Source: Allopontixanthobacter sediminis | GTDB lineage: Bacteria; Pseudomonadota; Alphaproteobacteria; Sphingomonadales; Sphingomonadaceae | DNA: 64,000 nucleotides | Direction: 5' to 3' | Assembly (NCBI RefSeq): GCF_009828115.1 | Contig: NZ_WTYL01000002.1 | Span: 248,001-312,000 of the forward strand | Shown: positions 17,387 to 24,689 of the stretch, piece by piece | How the letters are laid out: each line of letters begins with the position of its first letter | Position numbering within the stretch: the first letter of the stretch is position 1 | The notes under the pieces: generated by a model | The model's input: only the letters and a program-made list of their open reading frames with translations | Database searches by the model: none | What the model was told of the DNA's origin: nothing | Made by a program: the position numbers and the translations under genes

Positions 17387-17734
17387 ATGTCCTTCGCCCC
17401 ATGCGGCGCGGCGCGGCGGATTCACTGCGTGGTCGATGGCGACACCTTCTGGCATGCGGGCGCGAAGATCCGGATCGCCGACATCAACACCCCCGAGACA
17501 TCGCGGCCCGGCTGCGCGGACGAGGCACGGCTGGGCGCGCGTGCGACCCTGCGCCTGACGCAATTGCTGAACGCCGGGCCCTTCGCGCTGGAACAACAGG
17601 GCCGCGATACCGACCGCTACGGCCGCCAGCTAAGGATCGTCACCCGCGGCGGAGCCTCGATCGGCGCGGTGCTGGTTGCGGAAGGCCTCGCCGAACCCTG
17701 GACCGGCCGCCGCCGCGACTGGTGCGCGGTTTAG
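17387..17734 (+). CDS. Thermonuclease-like (SNase-fold) protein, 5' end uncertain
   Basis: From ATG 17387 the frame gives 115 residues of a small staphylococcal-nuclease fold: [49 protein letters not shown] and [11 protein letters not shown]. The catalytic set of SNase (Arg in KIRIADI, Asp/Glu in NTPE, Arg in DRYGR) is present. The domain is complete but short and lacks a signal peptide in this frame; a signal peptide lies just upstream in another frame. If the frameshift is real, the protein stays in the cytoplasm. The four Cys residues suggest a protein meant for export. Confidence 0.75.
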   Translation: MSFAPCGAARRIHCVVDGDTFWHAGAKIRIADINTPETSRPGCADEARLGARATLRLTQLLNAGPFALEQQGRDTDRYGRQLRIVTRGGASIGAVLVAEGLAEPWTGRRRDWCAV

Positions 17735-17756
17735 GTCTGCGGTTTCGGGCCTGGCG

Positions 17757-18047
17757 CTAGCGCGCCACTGCTAAGAATATCAGCAGGCCAGCCACAGCCA
17801 CCTGGAATACCGCGATCATTTGCAAATTGCCGGAGAAGGGCTGCTTGCGGGTCTTGTGCCGGAACAGGTGCCGCGCCGCATAGGCTCCGGGTGTACCGCC
17901 CATTATCGCCCATTGCAGCAGCGACGCTTCGGAAATCCGCCGTGCGCCGCGTTCCGCCTTTGCCTTGTCGATCCCGAAGGCCGCGAACGTGGCGAAGTTC
18001 ACCGCGATCAGCCAATAGGTAACATATTCAGGGTTCAGCAGGTCCAT
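17757..18047 (-). CDS. DUF1294-family membrane protein
   Basis: 96 residues with about three hydrophobic segments. The block GGTPGAYAARHLFRHKTRKQ is the DUF1294 signature, with AFGIDKAKAERGARRISEA before it. Function of the family is unknown; in some bacteria the domain is fused to cold-shock domains. It lies 22 bases from the convergent nuclease gene and 32 bases downstream of the DUF465 gene, possibly one transcript with it. Confidence 0.88.
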   Translation of the reverse strand: MDLLNPEYVTYWLIAVNFATFAAFGIDKAKAERGARRISEASLLQWAIMGGTPGAYAARHLFRHKTRKQPFSGNLQMIAVFQVAVAGLLIFLAVAR

Positions 18048-18079
18048 GCGGCCGCTCTACCACTGAAATGGTTGAGAAA

Positions 18080-18325
18080 TTATGCCGGCGCGGCGGTGAC
18101 CATTCCGGAGATTTCATCCAGCAGCGCAAGGCGGCGTTTCTTCAGTTCCTCGGCATGTTCGTCCGACACCGGGGTGATCTCCGCGTCGCTGCGGTGAATT
18201 TCATCGTTCACCTCGTGATATTCGTCCGCCAGCTTGCGGAAATGGGTGTCCTCCAGCTTGAGCCGGTGCAGCGCCGCGGTGCAATCGGGAAACTCGGCGT
18301 GGAGATCGTGCGGGGTGTTGGACAT
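18080..18325 (-). CDS. DUF465 (YdcH-like) small coiled-coil protein
   Basis: 81 residues, hydrophilic and helical: RLKLEDTHFRKLADEYHEVNDEIHR and EELKKRRLALLDEI. The HxFxxLxxEYxxxxxEI and LKKxRLxLKDEI blocks are those of DUF465. The family is widespread in proteobacteria and of unknown function. ATG 18325 follows AAAGG by 9 bases; the longer upstream frame gives a glycine-rich start that does not fit the family. Confidence 0.88.
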   Translation of the reverse strand: MSNTPHDLHAEFPDCTAALHRLKLEDTHFRKLADEYHEVNDEIHRSDAEITPVSDEHAEELKKRRLALLDEISGMVTAAPA

Positions 18326-18455
18326 CGGGAAAAGCCTTTCATGCTCGTCCCCCACCCTACCACGCCCGCCGCCCGCAGCATTGCGCCAAATCAATTTGTG
18401 CGCCGGAGCGGGCGCGGATTTTGGCGGGCCGCGGCGCGAGTGATAGGGTGCGCTG

Positions 18456-18851
18456 ATGAGGACCAGCCCGATCAGAGCCGCCGCCAGCTATTTCGCGCTG
18501 ATCTTCATGCTCGGCTTCGCGCTGGGCACATTGCGCGTCATGTGGCTGGCGCCGATGGTAGGGGAGGTCGCCGCAGTGCTGGCCGAATTGCCGGTGATGC
18601 TGACCGCCAGCTATGTCGCCGCGCGCTGGCTGACCCGCCGGTTCGATATTACGAGCCGCGGAGACGCTGCGCTGATGGGCGGGACCGCCTTCGCCCTGTT
18701 GATGCTGGCCGAGGCAATTCTGTCCCGCGCGCTGTCCGGCACCGGAATTGCGGAATGGTTTGCCAGCCTGTTTTCCGTGCCCGGGCTTTACGGTCTGGCA
18801 GGTCAGATCGGGTTTGGAGCGATGCCGCTATGGGTGCGGCGGACTGGCTGA
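18456..18851 (+). CDS. Small integral membrane protein of unknown function
   Basis: 131 residues with four predicted membrane helices (starting at about 10, 38, 68 and 100). The pieces ALGTLRVMWLAPMVGEVAAV, VMLTASYVAARWLTRRF and GTAFALLMLAEAIL recur in uncharacterised alphaproteobacterial membrane proteins. No catalytic motif is evident. TAGGGTG lies about 6 bases before ATG 18456. It stands alone on the plus strand between DUF465 and nrdB. Confidence 0.7.
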   Translation: MRTSPIRAAASYFALIFMLGFALGTLRVMWLAPMVGEVAAVLAELPVMLTASYVAARWLTRRFDITSRGDAALMGGTAFALLMLAEAILSRALSGTGIAEWFASLFSVPGLYGLAGQIGFGAMPLWVRRTG

Positions 18852-18879
18852 GCGGCGGCGGGCCGGCAATGCAGGAGAT

Positions 18880-18921
18880 CTATTCGCAGGCGATGCCGTC
18901 ACCGTCCATGTGACTGCCGTA
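18880..18921 (-). pseudogene. Remnant of an excalibur calcium-binding domain
   Basis: On the minus strand 13 codons before a TAG read YGSHMDGDGIACE, the conserved end of excalibur domains (DxDxDGxxCE). A TGA stands right before them, so no intact gene is left; the upstream half of the domain is not found in any frame. It lies about 30 bases past the nrdB stop. Most likely it is the decayed tail of a small secreted nuclease or excalibur protein gene. Confidence 0.5.
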
Positions 18922-18950
18922 TCAATACAGTTTCGCGCTCGAGCAATAAC

Positions 18951-20021
18951 CTACTCCGCCGCCACACTCCCGGCACCAGCATCATCGCCGAACAGCCCCG
19001 GCCCGTCGTCCATGGCGGCGTCGTTGGCTTCGTCGCCTTTCTTGGCGGACTGGCGTTTGTCGAAGCTGGACCATACGTCCTGCCAGTTGCCCCTTGTGGC
19101 GCCCTTCGAATATTCGGTGGCGCGGGTTTCGAAGAAGTTGGCGTGCTCCACTCCGTTCAGCAGCGGGGCGAGCCACGGCAGCGGGTGGTCTTCGACCATG
19201 TAGATCGCCGGCAGGCCCAGCTGGCTGAGGCGCCAGTCGGCGATGTAGCGGATGTAGTGCTTGATTTCCTTCGGCGTCATGCCGGGGACGGGGCCGTCCT
19301 CGAACGCGAGGTCGATAAAGGCGTCTTCCAGCCGGACGGTTTTCTGGCAGGCGTCGAGGATGTCTTCCTTGACCGCTTTCGTCAAGCAGTCGCGTTCCTG
19401 AGTGAAGGCGTGGAACAGGCGGGTGATGCCTTCGCAATGCAGCGATTCGTCGCGCACGGACCAGCTGACGATCTGCCCCATGCCCTTCATCTTGTTGAAG
19501 CGCGGGAAATTCATCAGCATCGCGAAGCTGGCGAACAGCTGCAGCCCTTCGGTGAACCCGCCGAACATTGCCAGCGTGCGGGCAATATCCTCGTCATTTT
19601 CGACGCCGAATTCCTGCAGGTAATCGTGCTTGTTCTTCATCTCCTCGTATTCGAGGAACATGCCGTATTCGCTTTCCGGCATCCCGATGGTGTCGAGCAG
19701 GTGCGAATAGGCCGCGATGTGGACTGTTTCCATGTTGGAAAACGCCGCCAGCATCATCTTGATCTCGGTCGGTTTGAACACGCGCGCGTATTTTTCGTGG
19801 TAGCAATCCTGCACCTCGATGTCCGCCTGGGTGAAGAAGCGGAAGATCTGGGTGAGCAGATTGCGCTCGTGATCGCTGAGGTTCTGCGCCCAGTCGCGGC
19901 AATCTTCGCCCAAAGGCACTTCTTCGGGCATCCAGTGGATTTGCTGCTGCCGTTTCCAGAAGTCGTAAGCCCACGGATATTCGAAGGGCTTGTAGGTCTT
20001 ACGGGACTCGGTCAACGACAT
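18951..20021 (-). CDS. nrdB: Class Ia ribonucleotide reductase, beta subunit
   Basis: 356 residues that house the di-iron centre and tyrosyl radical of aerobic ribonucleotide reductase. NMETVHIAAYSHLLD holds E-x2-H and the radical tyrosine at the usual spacing; DESLHCEGITRLFHAF holds the second E-x2-H. Further iron ligands are in FTQADIEVQDCY. The C-terminal tail (about residues 325-356) is acidic and should bind NrdA. A GGAGA ribosome binding site precedes ATG 20021. nrdA is on the same strand but 1.2 kb upstream, with three small genes between, so nrdB likely has its own promoter. Confidence 0.97.
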   Translation of the reverse strand: MSLTESRKTYKPFEYPWAYDFWKRQQQIHWMPEEVPLGEDCRDWAQNLSDHERNLLTQIFRFFTQADIEVQDCYHEKYARVFKPTEIKMMLAAFSNMETVHIAAYSHLLDTIGMPESEYGMFLEYEEMKNKHDYLQEFGVENDEDIARTLAMFGGFTEGLQLFASFAMLMNFPRFNKMKGMGQIVSWSVRDESLHCEGITRLFHAFTQERDCLTKAVKEDILDACQKTVRLEDAFIDLAFEDGPVPGMTPKEIKHYIRYIADWRLSQLGLPAIYMVEDHPLPWLAPLLNGVEHANFFETRATEYSKGATRGNWQDVWSSFDKRQSAKKGDEANDAAMDDGPGLFGDDAGAGSVAAE

Positions 20022-20147
20022 ATAGTGTCTCCATCGGAATTTGCGCGTCGGACAACCATACAGAATCGCCGGCAGAAAGCGAAGGCAAACCTTCCCGATT
20101 CGGCGTGGATAAAGGGGTTTATTTCTGCGTGTTCGAAAAGCGGTCGC

Positions 20148-20173
20148 GGAACCGGCGAACCGGCTCCGGCGTA
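20148..20173 (+). promoter_or_regulatory. Near-consensus EcfG (general stress sigma) promoter
   Basis: GGAAC at 20148-20152, a 17-base spacer and CGTA at 20170-20173 match the alphaproteobacterial EcfG consensus GGAAC-N16/17-CGTT at 8 of 9 positions. It lies about 70 bases before the small hydrophilic protein gene. A second, perfect match is upstream of the next gene. Confidence 0.5.
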
Positions 20174-20241
20174 GATCGGGGGTAACGGCAGCGCGCGCTC
20201 ACTTCCCCGGCGCGGCTGCCCCAACCGAAAGGACTGCCGCC

Positions 20242-20457
20242 ATGGGCAAATACGAACCCGACGATTCCCGCGACGTGACCCTGAACCCCAACACCGCGCC
20301 CGGCGAGCCCCCGCGCACCGGCCCCCGCGAAGGCGAAACCCGCCGCCCGCCGGCGGACAAGGGTCCGGATGAAAAAGACAAGGCACCCAGGGATGGGACG
20401 CAAACCGGTTATGGCAATTCGCGCGACGAACAGGGCCGCACCGAACAGGACCAGTAA
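20242..20457 (+). CDS. Small hydrophilic, probably disordered protein
   Basis: 71 residues rich in Gly, Pro, Asp, Glu, Arg and Lys with almost no hydrophobic residues (GKYEPDDSRDVTLNPN, GPREGETRRPPADKGPDEKD). It has no Cys and no predicted fold, like stress-induced hydrophilins. AAAGGA lies 11 bases before ATG 20242. With an EcfG-like promoter upstream, a role in general stress is inferred. No named family is recognised. Confidence 0.72.
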   Translation: MGKYEPDDSRDVTLNPNTAPGEPPRTGPREGETRRPPADKGPDEKDKAPRDGTQTGYGNSRDEQGRTEQDQ

Positions 20458-20510
20458 TCGGGCAATTCGGCCTTCGCCTCACCAGCCGTGGCTGACATGC
20501 GGCGGACCGA

Positions 20511-20536
20511 GGAACGAACAGGGCTCGCTAGCCGTT
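20511..20536 (+). promoter_or_regulatory. Perfect EcfG (general stress sigma) promoter match
   Basis: GGAAC at 20511-20515 and CGTT at 20533-20536 are separated by exactly 17 bases, a full match to the alphaproteobacterial EcfG consensus GGAAC-N16/17-CGTT. Transcription would begin near 20543, about 30 bases before the start codon of the DUF2171 gene. Confidence 0.65.
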
Positions 20537-20572
20537 GGTTAGGTGAAAGCAAATGAAAAGAAAGGACAAAAC

Positions 20573-20812
20573 ATGTTCGAGAAGATCCGCATCAAGGAAC
20601 ACATGGAAGTCGCCAATTACAAGGGCGACCATGTCGGAACCGTCGATGAAGTCGATGGCGACATGATCAAGCTGACCAAGTCGGACAGCGCCGATGACAC
20701 GCACCACAAGCTCAGTCTGGAAGACGTCGGAAAGATCGACGACAACCGGATCTACCTGAAGCAGACTGCGCGCATTCCCGTCGGCCTCGGCAACAAGGCC
20801 ACCATGGCCTGA
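20573..20812 (+). CDS. DUF2171 domain protein, probable stress protein
   Basis: 79 residues: MFEKIRIKEHMEVANYKGDH, then VGTVDEVDGDMIKLTKSD and HHKLSLEDVGKIDDNRIYL. This is the DUF2171 pattern, a small beta-rich PRC-barrel-like fold (I-x-E-H-M-x-V, VGTVDxVxGxxIKLTK). Function is unknown; members are often stress-induced in sphingomonads. AAAGGA lies 7 bases before ATG 20573, and a perfect EcfG promoter is just upstream. Confidence 0.88.
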   Translation: MFEKIRIKEHMEVANYKGDHVGTVDEVDGDMIKLTKSDSADDTHHKLSLEDVGKIDDNRIYLKQTARIPVGLGNKATMA

Positions 20813-20857
20813 CCCGATAAAACGATTTCTACCGCACCGCGAGGTCGGTAGCAAAAA

Positions 20858-20889
20858 GCCCCCGGCCTCACTTCGGTGAGGGCGGGGGT
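20858..20889 (-). terminator. Rho-independent terminator, strongest on the minus strand
   Basis: A stem of 13 pairs with one mismatch around a TTCG loop (20872-20875). On the minus strand the stem ends in GGGGGC followed by TTTTTG, so it should end the nrdA - membrane protein transcript. On the plus strand it may also stop the DUF2171 transcript, though the T run there is weak. Confidence 0.85.
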
Positions 20890-20902
20890 TCTGCTGTGCG
20901 CG

Positions 20903-21202
20903 TCAGGTGCGCGCCCGCTTCCTGGAGGAAAACCACGATCCGCCGCCGAGCACGGTAATCCCGAGGAAGAACCCGAAATCGTACCAGCCGCCGCGATTGG
21001 GCACCGCGTAGACCGCGATATCGGGCACGAACAGCGATGCGATCCACGCGAACGGGAAAATGAACCCGTGCCACAGCCCGAGCAGGAACCCCGGCGCGGT
21101 ACCCGATTGCTCGACCGCGGAAGGAACCTGCGTCGCGCAGGCCGAAAGCAGGATGAGCGCCGCCATCGCAGCACCCATCCGGACTTTCGGGTTTGCCAGC
21201 AT
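20903..21202 (-). CDS. Small membrane lipoprotein of unknown function, coupled to nrdA
   Basis: 99 residues. A lipoprotein signal (MGAAMAALILLSACATQ) is followed by GTAPGFLLGLWHGFIFPFAW, a helix around IASLFVPDIAVYAVPNRGGW and YDFGFFLGITVLGGGSW. The GFLxGLWHGxIxPxxxIxSLF and NxGxxYDFGFxxG blocks recur in uncharacterised membrane proteins of many bacteria. ATG 21202 overlaps the TAA of nrdA (TAATG), so it is probably translated after NrdA from the same message. ATG 21220 is an alternative start. Confidence 0.72.
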   Translation of the reverse strand: MLANPKVRMGAAMAALILLSACATQVPSAVEQSGTAPGFLLGLWHGFIFPFAWIASLFVPDIAVYAVPNRGGWYDFGFFLGITVLGGGSWFSSRKRART

Positions 21203-23265
21203 TACTGGCAGCTCAGGCATTCTTCGTAATCCGTTTGCTCGGCGCCGGACATCAGTTCGATCTTGGCGAGTTCGGAAGTGTTGTCCGCTTCCACGCCGCC
21301 CGCGAAACCGGCGCGCTGGATCGATTTCGAGCGCAGGTAATAGAGCGACTTGATGCCTTTTTCCCACGCCTGGAAATGCAGCATTGCCAGATCCCATTTG
21401 TCGACATCGGCCGGAATGAACAGGTTCAGGCTCTGCGCCTGGTCGATGAACGGCGCGCGGTCGGCGGCGTATTCGAGCAGGTAGCGCTGGTCGATCTCGA
21501 AGCTGGTCTTGTAGATCGCCTTTTCTTCGGCCGACAGGAAATCGAGGTGCTGGACGCTGCCGCCCTTCTCCAGGATGGTGTTCCAGACGTTGGTCGAATC
21601 CTTGCTCTTTTCGCCAAGCAGTTTCTGCAAATACGGGTTCTTGACCACGAAGCTGCCGGACAGCGTCTTGTGGGTGTAGATGTTGGCCGGGATCGGTTCG
21701 ATACAAGCGCTGGTGCCGCCGCAGATGATGCTGATCGACGCAGTCGGAGCGATTGCCATCTTGCAGCTGAAGCGTTCCATCGCGCCCATGTCTTCCGCGT
21801 CGGGGCACGGGCCGCGTTCATGCGCCAGCAGCATGGAGGCTTCTTCCGCCTTGCCGCTGATGTGCTTGAACATCTTGAGGTTCCAGACCTTGGCCATGCT
21901 GCCTTCGAGGGGCAGGTTTTTCATCTGAAGGAACGAGTGGAAACCCATCACGCCGAGGCCGACCGAACGTTCGCGCATGGCGGAATATTTCGCCCGCGCC
22001 ATTTCTTCGGGTGCGCGGTCGATATAATCCTGCAGCACGTTGTCGAGCATGCGCATCACGTCTTCGATGAAGACCTTGTCGCCGTTCCATTCGTCCCACT
22101 TTTCAAGGTTGAGCGAGGACAAGCAGCACACGGCGGTGCGATCGTTACCAAGATGGTCGATCCCGGTCGGCAGGGTGATTTCGCTGCACAGGTTGGAGGT
22201 CGAAACCTTCAGCCCGAGGTCGCGGTGATGCTTGGGCATCATCCGGTTCACCGTGTCGGAGAATACGATGTAGGGCTCGCCCGTTGCCAGCCGGGTTTCG
22301 ACCAGCTTCTGGAACAGCGAACGTGCATCCACCGTGCCGCGAACTTCGCCGGTCTTGGGCGAAAGCAGGTCGAACTTCTCGCCCGCGCGGACCGCTTCCA
22401 TGAACTTGTCGGTCAGCAGCACGCCGTGGTGCAGGTTCAGCGCCTTGCGGTTGAAATCGCCCGAGGCCTTGCGGATTTCGAGGAATTCCTCGATTTCCGG
22501 ATGGGACACGTCGAGATAGCACGCGGCACTGCCGCGCCGGAGCGAACCCTGCGAAATCGCGAGGGTCAGGCTGTCCATCACCCGCACGAAGGGGATGATG
22601 CCGCTGGTCTTGCCGTTCAGGCCGACCGGTTCGCCAATCCCGCGGACATTGCCCCAATAGGTGCCGATGCCGCCGCCCTTGGACGCGAGCCAGACATTTT
22701 CGTTCCAGGTGTTGACGATGCCTTCGAGGCTGTCGGACACCGAATTTAGATAGCAGGAAATCGGCAGGCCGCGGCTGGTGCCGCCGTTGGACAGCACCGG
22801 CGTCGCGGGCATGAACCACAGCTTCGAGATGTAGTCGTACAGGCGCTGCGCATGGTCCTGGTCATCCGCATAGGCATCGGCCACGCGGGCGAACAGGTCC
22901 TGGAAATTCTCGCCCGGCAGCAGGTAGCGGTCGATCAGGGTGTTCTTGCCGAAATCGGTCAGCAAGGCGTCACGGCTGTTGTCGGTCACCACGTCGAAGC
23001 GCCGGTCGCGCACCTTCTTGGTGTCGGCCTTGTCCGCTGCGGCACCGGCGGAATTCACCGCAGCTGCCAGCGCGCCAGTCATCGCTTCAGCGGCCTTCTC
23101 GGCTACCAGCTCGTCGCTGCCCATATCGGCGGTTTCCATTGTCACAACGTGCTTCTCTTTGCTTTTGGCCGGGCTGTCTGCCGACCGGGTCGGGGTGTCG
23201 TCGATTGTGTCGTTACTATCCAGATCGAGCCCCATGGCTGCATCGTCCCCGCTTTTGAAATCCAT
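21202..23265 (-). CDS. nrdA: Class Ia ribonucleotide reductase, alpha (catalytic) subunit
   Basis: 687 residues that reduce ribonucleoside diphosphates. The catalytic pieces are all present: GLPISCYL and AVCCLSSLNL (redox cysteines), TSNLCSEITLPTG (radical-bearing cysteine), SLYYLRSKSIQ (radical-transfer tyrosines) and the C-terminal CLSCQ for thioredoxin. The first 90 or so residues are acidic and low in complexity and show no ATP-cone, so the classic dATP off-switch appears absent. The protein is shorter than E. coli NrdA (761) for that reason. ATG 23265 follows a long non-coding region. The stop overlaps the start of a small membrane protein gene. Confidence 0.96.
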   Translation of the reverse strand: MDFKSGDDAAMGLDLDSNDTIDDTPTRSADSPAKSKEKHVVTMETADMGSDELVAEKAAEAMTGALAAAVNSAGAAADKADTKKVRDRRFDVVTDNSRDALLTDFGKNTLIDRYLLPGENFQDLFARVADAYADDQDHAQRLYDYISKLWFMPATPVLSNGGTSRGLPISCYLNSVSDSLEGIVNTWNENVWLASKGGGIGTYWGNVRGIGEPVGLNGKTSGIIPFVRVMDSLTLAISQGSLRRGSAACYLDVSHPEIEEFLEIRKASGDFNRKALNLHHGVLLTDKFMEAVRAGEKFDLLSPKTGEVRGTVDARSLFQKLVETRLATGEPYIVFSDTVNRMMPKHHRDLGLKVSTSNLCSEITLPTGIDHLGNDRTAVCCLSSLNLEKWDEWNGDKVFIEDVMRMLDNVLQDYIDRAPEEMARAKYSAMRERSVGLGVMGFHSFLQMKNLPLEGSMAKVWNLKMFKHISGKAEEASMLLAHERGPCPDAEDMGAMERFSCKMAIAPTASISIICGGTSACIEPIPANIYTHKTLSGSFVVKNPYLQKLLGEKSKDSTNVWNTILEKGGSVQHLDFLSAEEKAIYKTSFEIDQRYLLEYAADRAPFIDQAQSLNLFIPADVDKWDLAMLHFQAWEKGIKSLYYLRSKSIQRAGFAGGVEADNTSELAKIELMSGAEQTDYEECLSCQ

Positions 23266-23780
23266 TTCCGCCCCGTCCTCAATGTGGTGGGAACACCGCC
23301 TGCGATCAAGCCAATGTTCTACTTCCGTTCGATTCGGCGGAGTATGCCCCCACCTAGCAATTTTCGTAGGCCAGCGGGGAAAAACTTATCCCCCCAAATA
23401 CCCACAGTTGCCGCAAAACACCCTTGAAACTTTCCCGAATCGGCCCTCGCCGCCCTTGCCAGGCAAGCCGATGGAGTAACAAGGTCTAGTAGGTGCCCCC
23501 CGGTAACTAACCACTAGATAGTGAATCAGCGGGGGCAATCACGCAAGAGGGTAAATTGGAATTAACCGTGCCCGGGCGGTCCCCGGAGCGGGTGTGTTGC
23601 GCGGCCAATACGCCGCGACGCGTGGAGAAACCTTGGCTCGCGAAGTGCGCAAGTCCAAAAATGAATCTGCGAAAAAATATTTCGCCGGATAAGATGGCTT
23701 TCGGGGTTTGAATCAATCGAATCGAGCCGCGCAATTTTCATTCACGAAATGCCCGCCGGAATGGGCCCAAATCCGTGCAA
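23266..23780. other. 515-base non-coding region upstream of nrdA
   Basis: No supported gene. It ends the alpha/beta hydrolase gene on one side and drives nrdA on the other. Visible elements are an inverted repeat GGGGA / TCCCC around AAAACTTA with a DnaA-box-like CTTATCCCC at 23384-23394, and a short palindrome CACTA-GA-TAGTG at 23512-23523. Base composition is lower in GC than the genes. A 75-codon minus-strand frame here has no ribosome binding site or recognisable content. Confidence 0.6.
23512..23523. promoter_or_regulatory. Palindrome CACTA-GA-TAGTG upstream of nrdA
   Basis: Five-base arms with two central bases, 247 bases before the nrdA start. The arms equal those of the NrdR box (CACTA..TAGTG), but the canonical box has four central bases, so this is two bases short and stands alone. 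Regulatory meaning is unproven. Confidence 0.3.
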
Positions 23781-24668
23781 TCAAACCGCGCTGGCAGCGT
23801 GCTCCGCAATTGCATCGGCCATCGGCCCGACCAGTTCCACCGGCAAATCGTGCCCCATGCCGGGAAACAGTTTGAGCTTCGCGCCGGAAATATGCGCGGC
23901 GGTATCGTGTGCGCCTTCCACCTTGACCAGCGGATCGGCCTCGCCGTGGACCACGAGGGTCGGCGCATTGATCTTCGCTAGCCGGCTGCGGCGATCCCCG
24001 TCGGCGATGATCGCGGCCATCTGGCGGGCCATCCCGGCGGGATAGAAACTGCGTTTGAAATTGTTTTCGATCTTCTGATGCAGCACCGCTTCGTCCGCCG
24101 GATAGGCCGGGCTTCCGATCGCGCGGGCGACGCGCACGCCGTGGGCGCGGATCGTCTCCATCTCGGTGTTGGCCGGGCGGGTGGTCAGGGCCGCCATCGC
24201 TTCCTTTTCCGCCGCGGGCACGCTGGAATGGCCGGTAGTGGACATGATCGAGGTCAGGCTGAGCACGCGGCCGGGATGCTCCGCCGCGATCAGTTGCGCA
24301 ATCATCCCGCCCATCGAAGCGCCGACGATATGCGCGCGGTCGATTCCCAGCGCGTCAAGCAGTCCGACCCCGTCCGCCGCCATGTCCGACAGCGTATACG
24401 GCACGCGCGGCTTCAGCCCGACCTTCGCCTTGATCATGGTCCAGGGGATCGAGACCTTGCCTGCGTCCTCGAACTTATGGCTCAGGCCGATATCGCGGTT
24501 GTCGTAGCGGATGACCCGGAACCCGCGCGCCACCAGCGCCTCGACCAGCTCCATCGGCCACAGCGTCAATTGTGCGCCCAGCCCCATCACCAACAGCATC
24601 GCGGGATCGCTCTCCGCACCATAGGATTCGTATTCGAGGGGGATTCCGTTCGCGGTGATCCGGGGCAT
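23781..24668 (-). CDS. Alpha/beta hydrolase
   Basis: 295 residues. The order is strand-1 block AMLLVMGLGAQLTLWPMEL, FRVIRYDNRDIGLSHKFEDAG, nucleophile elbow VGASMGGMIAQLIA, acid in VVHGEADPLV and catalytic His in LFPGMGHDLP. These give the Ser-Asp-His triad of the fold. Similar proteins act as esterases or lactonases; the NRDIGLS piece is typical of a common but uncharacterised subgroup. It follows nadB on the same strand by 21 bases, so the two may share a transcript. Confidence 0.9.
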   Translation of the reverse strand: MPRITANGIPLEYESYGAESDPAMLLVMGLGAQLTLWPMELVEALVARGFRVIRYDNRDIGLSHKFEDAGKVSIPWTMIKAKVGLKPRVPYTLSDMAADGVGLLDALGIDRAHIVGASMGGMIAQLIAAEHPGRVLSLTSIMSTTGHSSVPAAEKEAMAALTTRPANTEMETIRAHGVRVARAIGSPAYPADEAVLHQKIENNFKRSFYPAGMARQMAAIIADGDRRSRLAKINAPTLVVHGEADPLVKVEGAHDTAAHISGAKLKLFPGMGHDLPVELVGPMADAIAEHAASAV

Positions 24669-24689
24669 AAATCTACTTTCCTGTCCTGT

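Noticed and set aside
23512-23523. NrdR box
   Set aside because: Arms match but central spacing is 2 instead of 4, and no second box follows at the usual distance.
23507-23734. 75-codon minus-strand frame upstream of the alpha/beta hydrolase
   Set aside because: No ribosome binding site, odd composition, and it lies in the likely nrdA control region.
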